41,602 bases of DNA from the NCBI RefSeq assembly GCF_004349245.1, contig NZ_SMLC01000056.1, positions 1 through 41,602 on the forward strand, given 5' to 3'. Each line of letters starts with the position of its first letter. Position 1 is the stretch's first letter. A model generated the notes under the pieces. The model saw only the letters and a program-made list of their open reading frames with translations. It ran no database searches and was not told where the DNA came from. The position numbers and the translations under genes are program-made. This stretch comes from Actinomadura sp. 6K520. Lineage in GTDB: Bacteria; Actinomycetota; Actinomycetes; Streptosporangiales; Streptosporangiaceae. Positions 23,515 through 31,764 of the stretch are shown piece by piece.

Positions 23515-23616
23515 CACCGCTCATGCCCGGCGGCCGGCGGCCGGCGACCCGGACCGCACGACCACACCCAATCCACCGACCACGCCGAATCCACCAACCA
23601 CGCCACGGGACCCGAC

Positions 23617-25218
23617 GTGCTGCTGACAGAACCCGGCACCGCCGCCGACGACGCCACCTCGACCGCGCTGCTCAACTGCCTGATCCGGGAGGTCTGCGCG
23701 CCCGAGCAGCAGGTGCGGCCGGACGGCGCGCACCTGGTGGCCCGCCTGCCCCGCGCGGGTGTCGTGCTGCGCACCGGCCTGGTCCGCCCGCCCGTCGGCC
23801 CCACCTACCGCCTGGCACCGCCCTATGAAGAGCGGCGCGGGGACGAGTGGATCCCGGCCCCCTGGGACAGGCTGGCGAACCTCGTCGCCGGTGAACTGGA
23901 ACTCGCCACCGGCCGTCCCAATCCCGAGTTCCTCACCCAGGTGGACGACAGCCACACCGCCCTGGCCGCGATCATCGCCGCGCGCGGCGAAGCCTCCGAC
24001 GACCGCTACATCGACTCAGAGCAGTCCCTCGTGGCGGGGCATCGCTTCCATCCGTCGGCGAAGTCGCGCCAGGGCTCGCCGACGGACTGGCTTCCGTACG
24101 CACCGGAGACACGGGCCCGCTTCCGCCCCCACTGGCTGGCCGTACCGGAGGATCTCTTCGCCGAAGAAGGGGCCCCGGACGCGTTCAAGGTCCTTGAGGC
24201 TTTCGGGCCCACGTCCCGGCCTGGAGACAGGTTGCTTCCCGTCCATCCGTGGCAGTTCTCCCTGATGGCGGACAACCCCGTCCTACGGGAGGCCCTCGCG
24301 CGGGGCCTGTTGCTCAACCTCGGCCCATGCGACATTGAGGCCGTGCCCACGTCGTCCGTCCGGACGGTGTATCTGCCGGACGCCGACGTGTTCTGCAAGT
24401 TCAGCCTGGACGTCCGCATCACCAACTGCGTCCGCAAGAACGCCTGGTACGAACTCACGGGGGCGATGACCCTCAACGAGTTGGTGCCGCCCATCTTCGA
24501 ACGGCTGGACTCCACGTTCCTCACCGAACCCGCCTACCGCAGCATCACACTCGCCGACCGGCGCCTGTACGAGGGCTTAAGCGTCATCCTGCGCCAAGGC
24601 GTCAAGGGCCTCCCCGGCACGCCGCTCCTGGCCGGTGCACTGGCCGATCCCTCCAACACGTTCCTGGCGGACCTGCCGGCCATGGCGGACCCCGACGGCG
24701 CCCAGGCGTGGTGGGACGCCTACGTGGCGCAGGTCGCGCCGCCGGTCCTGAGCGCCTATCTGGACCACGGCGTCGTCCTGGAACCCCACCTCCAGAACGT
24801 CCTGGTCTGCGTGGACGCCGACGGCATGCCCGTCCACGCCGCGTTCCGCGACCTGGAGGGGACGAAGCTCACCGCAGGACGCTGGGATCTGGCCCACCTG
24901 CCGCCCCGCGTGGCCGAGGGGCTCACCTACGCCGCCGACCGGGGCTGGAACCGCGTCGTCTACTGCCTCGTCGTGAACCACCTGACCGAGATCGCCGCCG
25001 CGATAGCGGACCTGTACCCGCATCTCGAACGGACGCTGTGGCGGACGCTGGGCAGGCACGTGGCCGCCCACGACCACCACCCGCAGGTGAAAGCGCTGCT
25101 GGCGGGCGTTCCGCTGCCCGCCAAGGCGAATCTCCGCACCCGGTGGTCCCGGACCGCCGACCGCGGCGCCACCTACGTCCCGGTCCCCAACCCGCTCGCC
25201 GCGTCCCGGCCGCTATGA
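23617..25218 (+). CDS. IucA/IucC family NIS siderophore synthetase, second copy (PvsD-like)
   Basis: 533 residues from GTG 23617. NIS motifs are complete: GHRFHPSAKSRQG (141-153), LLPVHPWQF (207-214), SSVRTVYLP (247-254), FCKFSLDVRITNCVRKN (259-274), LEPHLQNVLV (388-397), RDLEG (411-415) and PAKANLRTRW near the C-terminus. The sequence differs clearly from the first copy, so they are not recent duplicates and probably act on different substrates. The 102-bp gap before it carries a 17-bp direct repeat (23570-23586 and 23588-23604, one mismatch), no promoter I can see and only a weak ribosome site. Its stop overlaps the decarboxylase start (ATGA). In pvs/xss clusters the synthetase next to the decarboxylase couples citrate to serine; that role is inferred here. 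Confidence 0.9.
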   Translation: MLLTEPGTAADDATSTALLNCLIREVCAPEQQVRPDGAHLVARLPRAGVVLRTGLVRPPVGPTYRLAPPYEERRGDEWIPAPWDRLANLVAGELELATGRPNPEFLTQVDDSHTALAAIIAARGEASDDRYIDSEQSLVAGHRFHPSAKSRQGSPTDWLPYAPETRARFRPHWLAVPEDLFAEEGAPDAFKVLEAFGPTSRPGDRLLPVHPWQFSLMADNPVLREALARGLLLNLGPCDIEAVPTSSVRTVYLPDADVFCKFSLDVRITNCVRKNAWYELTGAMTLNELVPPIFERLDSTFLTEPAYRSITLADRRLYEGLSVILRQGVKGLPGTPLLAGALADPSNTFLADLPAMADPDGAQAWWDAYVAQVAPPVLSAYLDHGVVLEPHLQNVLVCVDADGMPVHAAFRDLEGTKLTAGRWDLAHLPPRVAEGLTYAADRGWNRVVYCLVVNHLTEIAAAIADLYPHLERTLWRTLGRHVAAHDHHPQVKALLAGVPLPAKANLRTRWSRTADRGATYVPVPNPLAASRPL

Positions 25219-26354
25219 ACGGAACCCCAGTGTACGAAGACGCTGTGCACAGAGACGCTGTGCCCGAAGCCGTACGCGAATACGCCCTCGGCCTTCCCGG
25301 CTACCCGGCCTACATCTACGACCTGCCGGGCCTGGAGACGCACGCGGCCGCGATCCGGGCCGCGCTGCCCGGCACGGAACTCTTCTACGCCGCCAAGGCC
25401 AACCCCGACGCCGAGATCCTCCGGGCTCTGGCGCCGCACGTGGACGGCGTGGAGGTCTCGTCCGGCGGTGAACTGACCCACGTGCGGGAGACCCTGCCCG
25501 GAATCCGCATAGCGTTCGGCGGCCCAGGCAAGACCCCCGAAGAACTGGCTCTGGCGCAGCGCCTCGGCGTCGAGCGCATCCATGTGGAGAGCCCACGCGA
25601 ACTGTCCCGGCTTCCCGGCCCGGCCGGCGTTCTCCTGCGGGCCAACCTGCCGCTCAGCACGCCGGACGCGGCCCTCACCATGAGCGGCCCGTTCGGCATG
25701 GACGAGCCCGACCTCGGCGAATGCGCCCGCCGCATGGCCGAAACACCTGGCATCGACCTCCGCGGCATCCACGTCCACCTCGCCTCCGGCCTGGACGCCC
25801 CTGCGATGCTCGACCTGGCGGCCCAGATACGTGACTGGGCACTCCCCTGGCTTGACGACCGCGGCGTGCGCGACCCGGAACTCAACATCGGGGGCGGCAT
25901 GGCCGTCGACTACGGCGACCCCGATGCCCGGTTCGACTGGGAGACCTACGGCAAGGGCCTCCCCACGGCTCCCACCCTCCGCATCGAACCGGGCCGGGCG
26001 CTGACGGCCTACCACGGCTGGTACGTCACCGACGTCCTGGACGTGAAGACCACCCGTGGCGAGACCTATGTGATCCTCCGCGGCGGCACCCACCACCTGA
26101 GAACACCGGTGACCAAGGGCCACGACCAGCCCTTCGAGGCCCTCACTTGCAACGGCCTGGAAAGCCCGGAGAGGCGGGCCACGCTGGTGGGCCAGCTCTG
26201 CACGCCCAAGGACGTGTTCGCCCGCGACGTCCTCGTCCCGGATCTGGTCCCCGGCGACGTCATCGCCTTCGCCATGGCCGGCGCCTACGCGTGGAACATC
26301 TCCCACCACGACTTCCTGATGCACCCGAAACCGGACTTCCACTACCTCCGCTGA
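25215..26354 (+). CDS. PLP-dependent decarboxylase, fold type III (PvsE/SbnH-like)
   Basis: 379 residues from ATG 25215, coupled to the preceding gene by ATGA overlap. Alanine-racemase-fold decarboxylase related to diaminopimelate/ornithine decarboxylases: PLP lysine K61 in FYAAKANPD, HVHLASG (186-192), NIGGGMAVDY with the phosphate-binding Gly run (224-233), EPGRALTA (258-265), catalytic Cys329 in GQLCTPKDVFARD, and GAYAWNISHHDF. The family in NIS clusters (SbnH, PvsE) decarboxylates an amino-acid unit already joined to citrate. Its place as last gene of this operon supports that role over a general amino-acid decarboxylase. It ends 20 bp before the convergent gene with no obvious terminator. 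Confidence 0.9.
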   Translation: MNGTPVYEDAVHRDAVPEAVREYALGLPGYPAYIYDLPGLETHAAAIRAALPGTELFYAAKANPDAEILRALAPHVDGVEVSSGGELTHVRETLPGIRIAFGGPGKTPEELALAQRLGVERIHVESPRELSRLPGPAGVLLRANLPLSTPDAALTMSGPFGMDEPDLGECARRMAETPGIDLRGIHVHLASGLDAPAMLDLAAQIRDWALPWLDDRGVRDPELNIGGGMAVDYGDPDARFDWETYGKGLPTAPTLRIEPGRALTAYHGWYVTDVLDVKTTRGETYVILRGGTHHLRTPVTKGHDQPFEALTCNGLESPERRATLVGQLCTPKDVFARDVLVPDLVPGDVIAFAMAGAYAWNISHHDFLMHPKPDFHYLR

Positions 26355-26373
26355 AGCCGGCGCGGTACGCGCC

Positions 26374-27261
26374 CTAGTCTCCGGAGTGGATAATCGAGAC
26401 GATGTTCAGCGCCGCCTCCGCGAGCGCCCGGTCGCCCTCGATCCGCGCGTGCCCGGCGGCGCGGGCGGGGGCGATGCCGCGGGTGCACAGCCGCCAGGCG
26501 GTGTCGGCGTCGAGTCCGAGCAGCGCGGCGGGGTCGGCGCGCGTCTCCCGCAGCAGTGCCCATCGGCCGGGGCCCCGGGTGCACGTCCAGCCGCCGAACC
26601 CCTCGATGACCACCTGAAGGACGGTGCCCTCCGCCGCGGAGACGTCCCGCAGGGTGTGCGGCAGGGCCCGCATGAACGTGTCGAGGACCGGTTCGAGATA
26701 GCGCGGGCCGGTGAGCCCGGACCGGCCGGCGGCGTCGCAGATCTGCTGGTGGTGCGTCCAGTACTCGCTGAAGTCGCGGGCGGCGTCCAGCCAGACCGGA
26801 TGGGACTCGGGACCGGCCCAGGAGACGGAGCCGCCCATGGCGTCAATGTCCGCGCCCTGCCAGAACTCCACCACCTGATCGCCGACCGACGACAGCAACT
26901 CGACCAGGAGGGGCGGGCTGATGCGGCTCGCCGCCGTGACCCACTCGTCGTTGATGCGGTCGAGGAAGGCCGGGAACGCCTCGCCGTCCCGGGGCCGCAG
27001 CGCCAGGTAGCCGTCACGGAGCATGGAGAGGCGCCCGACGTGGTCGCCGAGCACATGGGCGGCGATGTCCTTGACGGTCCACCCGGGGCAGACGGTCGGC
27101 CGCGCCCATTCGTCGTCCCCAAGCCCCCGCAGCAGGTCGACGAAGGCGGCCTGCTGCCCGGCGAACAGCGGCCGGACATCGATGGGCGGCCCCAACCAGG
27201 CGGTGGCGGCATCGGCTGGACGCACGGAACCCGGCGCGGAACCCGGCATGGAACTCGGCAT
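26374..27261 (-). CDS. Maleylpyruvate-isomerase-fold (mycothiol-dependent, DinB-like) protein
   Basis: 295 residues from ATG 27261; ATG 27249 is an alternative. The N-terminal MDMPI/DinB four-helix domain is clear: LFAGQQAAFVDLLRGLGDDEWARPTVCPGWTVKDIAAHVLGDHVGRLSMLRDGY, with the metal-binding His in AAHVLGDH and the later EYWTHHQQI. A C-terminal SCP-like domain follows (EGFGGWTCTRGPGRWALLR...ALLGLDADTAWRLCTRGI). Many actinobacterial proteins of this fold are mycothiol-S-transferases of unknown substrate. The first 12 residues come from a 12-bp DNA repeat (MPSSMPGSAPGS). It converges with the siderophore operon but shows no link to it. Confidence 0.85.
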   Translation of the reverse strand: MPSSMPGSAPGSVRPADAATAWLGPPIDVRPLFAGQQAAFVDLLRGLGDDEWARPTVCPGWTVKDIAAHVLGDHVGRLSMLRDGYLALRPRDGEAFPAFLDRINDEWVTAASRISPPLLVELLSSVGDQVVEFWQGADIDAMGGSVSWAGPESHPVWLDAARDFSEYWTHHQQICDAAGRSGLTGPRYLEPVLDTFMRALPHTLRDVSAAEGTVLQVVIEGFGGWTCTRGPGRWALLRETRADPAALLGLDADTAWRLCTRGIAPARAAGHARIEGDRALAEAALNIVSIIHSGD

Positions 27262-27368
27262 GGGTCGACGCTACCGGCCCCCTCGCGGCCGGGCTCGCGA
27301 CGCCGTGCCGGGCCACATCCGGCCGCCGCCAGGACGAACCAGGTGATCATTACGGCCATCTCATCGAT

Positions 27369-30023
27369 ATGAGGGTTCCGATTGCGCTGCCCAAGTCGAA
27401 CAGGTCCCGTGCGCTGGCCGCCGGAGGCGTCCTCGCGGCCGTCGTGATGGTCGCCGGGCTGGTCACGGTGTTCACGTCCGGGGGCACCGACCCCGATCCG
27501 CTGCCGGACGGGGAGAAGCCGCCGGCGGAGATCGCGTTCAGCGACAGGCCGGCGTGGGACGAGCGCAAGCTCGGCATGGTGCGCGTGGCGGGGATCGAAC
27601 TGCGCGGCGGCACCGCCATCGTCGCCGGGGACGTCGGTGCCGGCGGGGCCCGGCTGGCCGTGGTCGACGTCCGCACCGGGGAACCGCGCTGGGTCGTGGA
27701 CGGCGGGTCCCCGCTGACGGGCGGAGACGGCGCCGACGCCCATCACGGCTTCGGTTATCGGGCGGAGCACCTGCGGGGCGTCACGGGCGATCCGCTCGTG
27801 TACGGGAACGGGGACGACTGGATCGTTCCCGTCCAGTACACGGAAGGCAGGCGTGGAGCCGAGACCGAGATCGGGGTGGCGGCGCTCTCCGGCAAGGACG
27901 GGGCCGTCCGCTGGAAGCACGCGCTCATCCGGCCCCGGTCCGGAAAGAAGGGCGACGAGGACCGAGAGCAGAAGGTGCGGCTGCTCGCGGCCGACTCGCG
28001 CGTCGTCCTCACGAGCGTGGAGGGAGAACAGGCCACCGACCCGGCGACCGTCGCGCTGGACGCGGCGACCGGCCGGAAGTTGTGGGAGCACGAGGGCGGC
28101 TGGGCACACCGGTTCGCCGGCGACCTGGTGCTCGGCGAGACGCGCGGTGAGCGGGCACCGTCGACGGACTGGGGCGCGCAGCGCAAAGGCACCGACGTCT
28201 TCGCGCTGGACGTGCGGACCGGCCAGAAGCGGTGGGACCTGAGCGGGGCGTTCGGGAGTTCCCACCTGGACGCGGTGGCGGGCGGGACGGCCGTCGTCAA
28301 CGTGCGGGATACGAAACCGGGCACGACTTCCGCAGCCCGGCGAACGCTGCTGCTCGACACCGCCACCGGCCGCGAGACCGGCTCGGCCGGCTCGGACGGC
28401 GGCGCGGCGCGGAACCACCGGATCTGGGGGTGCGCCGACGACGGCCGCGAGCTGATCGCGTGCGGGGGTTCCGGCGGGCGGCTGGTGACGATCCGTCACG
28501 GTAGGGGCAACGAGCCCTTCACCACTGAGAAGCCGCCGTTCGGCGAGGAGTCGCTGGCTCACGTCCACCTGGTCCACGAAGACCGGATCTTCGTCCACGC
28601 GTCTCCCGGCGAGAACCGCCCCGCCCGGCACGCCGTGGTCGACCGGGCGGCGAACCGGATCGGCTCCGCACCGTCCGGTGAGTTCGCCGCCGTCTCCCGG
28701 ACCGCCGCCGCGTTCCGCGTGCGCCGGGAGGGATCGTCCTCGTCCACGCCGGACGGGCTCGCCGTGCACGCCGCGGCCGTAGGCGCGGAGCCGCCCGAGC
28801 CCGCCGGGCCGGGAAGGCCGGCGCTGGAGCCGCCCCGGATCGACGCGGCACCGCTGTGGACGGCGAAGACCGGCGAGACGCCGCCGGCGTCCGCGTCGCC
28901 CCAGGCCAAGGAGACCGGCCTGGTGGCGGTGGAGACCATCCGGCTCGCCGGGGACGCGCTCGTCTACACCGGCCGGGACGCCGAGGACGACGACCTCGCC
29001 AGGCAGGTGGTCGCGGACGTGGAGACCGGCGAGGTGCGGTGGTCCGTCCGCGAAGGCGCGTCCCTCGGCGGCGGCGCCGAGGCGGCCTCCATGCGCCGGC
29101 CCCACGTCGTCGACATGGGTGACGAGTGGCTGACGTTCGTCGAGTACAGCGGACCCGGCGAAGAGGAAGGCATCGCGGCGCTCTCCCTCAAGGACGGAAG
29201 CGTCCGCTGGAAGAAGCGCACCATGAGCGGGAACGGCTTCGCGATCCTGATGGCGGTCGACCGCAAAACGATCGCGGTCAGCACGTGGCGGGGCGGCGGG
29301 TCCGCGGACGGGCAGGACGGGATGGCCGTCTACGCGACCGGGACGCGGAAGGAGCTGTGGCGCAAGCGCGGGGTGACGCCCGAGAGCACCGGCGGCGGCC
29401 TCGTCCTCGCCGCCGAGGACGGCCCCCGCGACGGCGGCACGCGGAAGCGGCGCGACCTCATCGCCTACGGGGCATCGGACGGCGAGCGGAAGTGGCGGCT
29501 CGGCGACCGGTACCGGGAACCGGAACTGCTGCACGACGAGGGCGGCGCGACGATCGTCGTCGGCACCCCGGACGGCGGCGCCGTCCTCGACCGGGCGACC
29601 GGCCGGGAGCTGGCCAGGACGCGTATGCCCCTGCTCCGCTGCGACGGGGACGGCGACGCGTTGATCGTCTGCGAGTCGGGGACGGCCGGCCCGGGGACTG
29701 ATGGGGGCAGGCGCGCGGTGACGATCCAGACCCGCGACGGCGTCACGAAGGTCCGCGACCTGCTGGAGACGGGGTTCCTCACCCGTTACGGGGCGATCGG
29801 AAACTGGTTCACCGCGATCCGGCCCGCCACGAGATCCCGGTCGGGGAGCGCCCCCGAGCGGTTCCTCGTCCTCGACGCCGAGGGCAGGGAGATCTCCGCC
29901 GACCTGCCCGGCAGGCCGAGGGAGATCGGTGGCGGCCACGCCGTCCTGACGCCCTCCTCGATCACCCGCGGCCTGGGGACGGCCGGCGTCCCGGCGTTCA
30001 CCGTCCACCGCATCCGGCGGTAG
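27369..30023 (+). CDS. Membrane-anchored twin PQQ-like beta-propeller protein
   Basis: 884 residues from ATG 27369. Residues 15-37 form an uncleaved-looking signal anchor (ALAAGGVLAAVVMVAGLVTVF) after a basic start, so the rest should be extracytoplasmic. The body is built of PQQ/WD-like blades with repeated V-D-x-x-TGExRW units. It appears internally duplicated: LAVVDVRTGEPRWVVDG...GVAALSGKDGAVRWKHALI in the first half is mirrored by QVVADVETGEVRWSVREG...GIAALSLKDGSVRWKKRTM in the second, joined by a Pro/Ala-rich linker (about residues 465-520). No lipobox Cys or catalytic motif is seen. The start has almost no ribosome site. A 9-codon frame from GTG 27343 overlaps it (ATGA) and could deliver ribosomes. 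The function is unknown; a scaffold or sensor role is a guess. Confidence 0.8.
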   Translation: MRVPIALPKSNRSRALAAGGVLAAVVMVAGLVTVFTSGGTDPDPLPDGEKPPAEIAFSDRPAWDERKLGMVRVAGIELRGGTAIVAGDVGAGGARLAVVDVRTGEPRWVVDGGSPLTGGDGADAHHGFGYRAEHLRGVTGDPLVYGNGDDWIVPVQYTEGRRGAETEIGVAALSGKDGAVRWKHALIRPRSGKKGDEDREQKVRLLAADSRVVLTSVEGEQATDPATVALDAATGRKLWEHEGGWAHRFAGDLVLGETRGERAPSTDWGAQRKGTDVFALDVRTGQKRWDLSGAFGSSHLDAVAGGTAVVNVRDTKPGTTSAARRTLLLDTATGRETGSAGSDGGAARNHRIWGCADDGRELIACGGSGGRLVTIRHGRGNEPFTTEKPPFGEESLAHVHLVHEDRIFVHASPGENRPARHAVVDRAANRIGSAPSGEFAAVSRTAAAFRVRREGSSSSTPDGLAVHAAAVGAEPPEPAGPGRPALEPPRIDAAPLWTAKTGETPPASASPQAKETGLVAVETIRLAGDALVYTGRDAEDDDLARQVVADVETGEVRWSVREGASLGGGAEAASMRRPHVVDMGDEWLTFVEYSGPGEEEGIAALSLKDGSVRWKKRTMSGNGFAILMAVDRKTIAVSTWRGGGSADGQDGMAVYATGTRKELWRKRGVTPESTGGGLVLAAEDGPRDGGTRKRRDLIAYGASDGERKWRLGDRYREPELLHDEGGATIVVGTPDGGAVLDRATGRELARTRMPLLRCDGDGDALIVCESGTAGPGTDGGRRAVTIQTRDGVTKVRDLLETGFLTRYGAIGNWFTAIRPATRSRSGSAPERFLVLDAEGREISADLPGRPREIGGGHAVLTPSSITRGLGTAGVPAFTVHRIRR

Positions 30024-30099
30024 GGGCATGGTCCCCTGTAGCGGCGGCCCGTGGTGGATCATCGGCGGAGGGTGACCGTCCGCAGGGTGCGGCAGGGCT

Positions 30100-30130
30100 C
30101 TTGCGTCCGCGCAAGCGTCGGTGACCGACG
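30100..30130. other. Two adjacent inverted repeats upstream of the ATPase gene
   Basis: CTTGCG/CGCAAG (30100-30105, 30110-30115, 4-nt loop) is immediately followed by CGTCGG/CCGACG (30116-30121, 30125-30130, 3-nt loop). They lie 77 nt after the propeller stop and 70 nt before the ATPase start. They could be a terminator pair or regulator sites; the sequence does not decide between these. Confidence 0.5.
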
Positions 30131-30199
30131 GGTGTGCGCTGCGTAAGAGTGTGTGTTGTCTCACTCCCACGTCCGACTCTCGACCAGGCCGAAGAGCTC

Positions 30200-30769
30200 A
30201 TGTTCGCTTACAGCCCGACACAGAGACGTGAAGCCAACACCGCCATGAACCAATCAGACGCGTGGTCGGGGACGCCCGTGCTGGTCCCGGCGTCCGCTCC
30301 CTCCCTGGAACTCGGAATCCCGTCCGCCTGGAACAACAACGGCAAGTCGGCCGGGCGTCTCATCGGCGAGATCGACATCGCCGCGACGCCGGCCGCCGTA
30401 CGGCTCGCCAGGTCCTACGTCCGGGAGCTGATCGGGCAGCACTTCGGCGCCGACCGCTCCGAACTCGGCGACCTGGAGCTGCTGACCAGCGAGGCCGTGA
30501 CGAACTCGGTGCTGCACGCCAGGCCGCGCCGGAACGGCACCGTCACACTGTCGGTGCTGCACATCGACCGGTACGTGCGGGTCGAGGTCACCGACGGCGG
30601 CGCCGCGCCCGGCGAGCCGCGCGGGGCCGAGGAGCCGCTGCCCGTGCACGGGCGGGGGCTCGTCCTGATGAAAGCGCTCGCCACCGACTTCGGCACCTGC
30701 CGGGGCAAGAACGGGACGGCCACCTTCTGGTTCGGGGTGGGCGTCAAGGAAGGATGGCGGCTCCCGTGA
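30200..30769 (+). CDS. RsbW-like ATP-binding regulator (anti-sigma-type HATPase)
   Basis: 189 residues from ATG 30200 (GAAGAG upstream); ATG 30245 is also possible. It is a GHKL ATPase of the anti-sigma serine-kinase type common in actinobacteria: ARSYVRELIGQHF, the N-box ELLTSEAVTNSVLHA, VEVTDGG (G1), and HGRGLVLMKALATDFG (G2), then FWFGV. It lacks a histidine-kinase phosphoacceptor domain. The usual role is binding or phosphorylating sigma-factor regulators. No partner sigma or anti-anti-sigma gene is nearby. Its stop overlaps the GTG of the DUF574 methyltransferase, a pairing frequent in Streptomyces-like genomes. Confidence 0.88.
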   Translation: MFAYSPTQRREANTAMNQSDAWSGTPVLVPASAPSLELGIPSAWNNNGKSAGRLIGEIDIAATPAAVRLARSYVRELIGQHFGADRSELGDLELLTSEAVTNSVLHARPRRNGTVTLSVLHIDRYVRVEVTDGGAAPGEPRGAEEPLPVHGRGLVLMKALATDFGTCRGKNGTATFWFGVGVKEGWRLP

Positions 30770-31608
30770 CGGCGGGGCCCACACCGAGCCTCACCCGGTG
30801 GGCGGAATCCTCTCCGGGGGACGACGCGGAGACCTCCCCCGGGCGGTCCGGCGGGCCCGCACCCACCAACGCCCGCATGTACGACTACCTCCTCGGCGGC
30901 AAGGACAACTACGCCCCCGACCGCGACCTCACCGAGTGGGCTCTCCGCAGGTGCCCGGTCGTGAAACGGCTCGTCCAGGCGAACAGGGGCTTCCTGGACC
31001 ACGCCGCGGCGCTGCTCGCCGAGGACGCCGGGCTCCGGCAGTTCGTGGACATCGGCTGCGGGCTGCCGGTGTCCGGCGGCGCCAACGTCGGCGACATCGT
31101 CCGGCGCGCCGACCCGTCCTGCCGCGTCGCCCACGTCGACAACGACCCGATGGTGCTCGCGCACGCGCGGGCGCTGCTCGCCGTGAACGCGAACACGGGC
31201 GCGTTCGAGGGGGACGTCCGCGACCCCGCCGCGCTGCTCGCCGACCCCGGCCTGCGGGCGCTGATCGACCTGAACGAGCCCGTGGGCGTCCTGCTGACGG
31301 GCGTCCTCGACGGCATCACCGACGAGGACGACCCGCGCGGCATCGTGCGCACGCTCGTCGCCGCCCTGCCGCCCGGCAGCCACCTGGTCGTCACCCACGC
31401 GGAGCGGACGCCGGAACTGGAGGCGATCGCCGGGCTGCCGCAGAACCCCGAGCTGCCGTTCTGCCCCCGGAGCCTGGAGGCGATCACCGAGATCTGCGGG
31501 AGCCTGGAGATGACCGCCCCCTACCCCGTCCGGCTGCCGCTCCCGCACGCCGTCCACACCACGGGCCCGGTGCCGCTGATCGGCTGCATCGGGCGCGTCC
31601 CGGGGTGA
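30766..31608 (+). CDS. DUF574 SAM-dependent methyltransferase (Methyltransf_19)
   Basis: 280 residues from GTG 30766, which overlaps the ATPase stop (GTGA). ATG 30754 would add four residues but abuts its own ribosome site. DUF574 signatures: NARMYDYLLGGKDNYAPDRDLTE, VKRLVQANRGFLDHAAALLAEDAGLRQFVDIGCGLP (SAM loop), CRVAHVDNDPMVLAHARALL, VGVLLTGVLDGITDEDDPRGIVRTLVAALPPGSHLVVTH and the C-terminal PVPLIGCIGRVPG. This family is very abundant in mycelial actinobacteria and its substrates are unknown. Often it accompanies regulators, as here with the RsbW-like ATPase. Confidence 0.92.
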   Translation: MTAGPTPSLTRWAESSPGDDAETSPGRSGGPAPTNARMYDYLLGGKDNYAPDRDLTEWALRRCPVVKRLVQANRGFLDHAAALLAEDAGLRQFVDIGCGLPVSGGANVGDIVRRADPSCRVAHVDNDPMVLAHARALLAVNANTGAFEGDVRDPAALLADPGLRALIDLNEPVGVLLTGVLDGITDEDDPRGIVRTLVAALPPGSHLVVTHAERTPELEAIAGLPQNPELPFCPRSLEAITEICGSLEMTAPYPVRLPLPHAVHTTGPVPLIGCIGRVPG

Positions 31609-31764
31609 CGGCCCGCCATGACCGTCATGTCCCCCATGGCGCCGGCCCTCGCGGGGCCCCCGGCGCTTGGTGAAGCAATGGACACATCCCCGCGCCACCT
31701 GCCCCGGGAGCGCGGCGTTTCGCTACGATCTAGGCTCCAGCGACCGTCACACCCGGGGCGAGTG

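Noticed and set aside
23570..23604. 17-bp direct repeat between the NIS genes as a recombination or regulator site
   Set aside because: Only two copies with one mismatch, in low-complexity CCA-rich DNA. No further support.
27226..27261. Threefold 12-bp repeat at the start of the maleylpyruvate-isomerase-fold gene as an operator
   Set aside because: It is in frame and encodes MPSSMPGSAPGS; simple slippage explains it.
26406..30170. Very long minus-strand open frame (about 1,250 codons) opposite the propeller gene
   Set aside because: Low-complexity Arg/Pro/Asp composition and no motifs. The plus-strand frame has the signal anchor and blade repeats.
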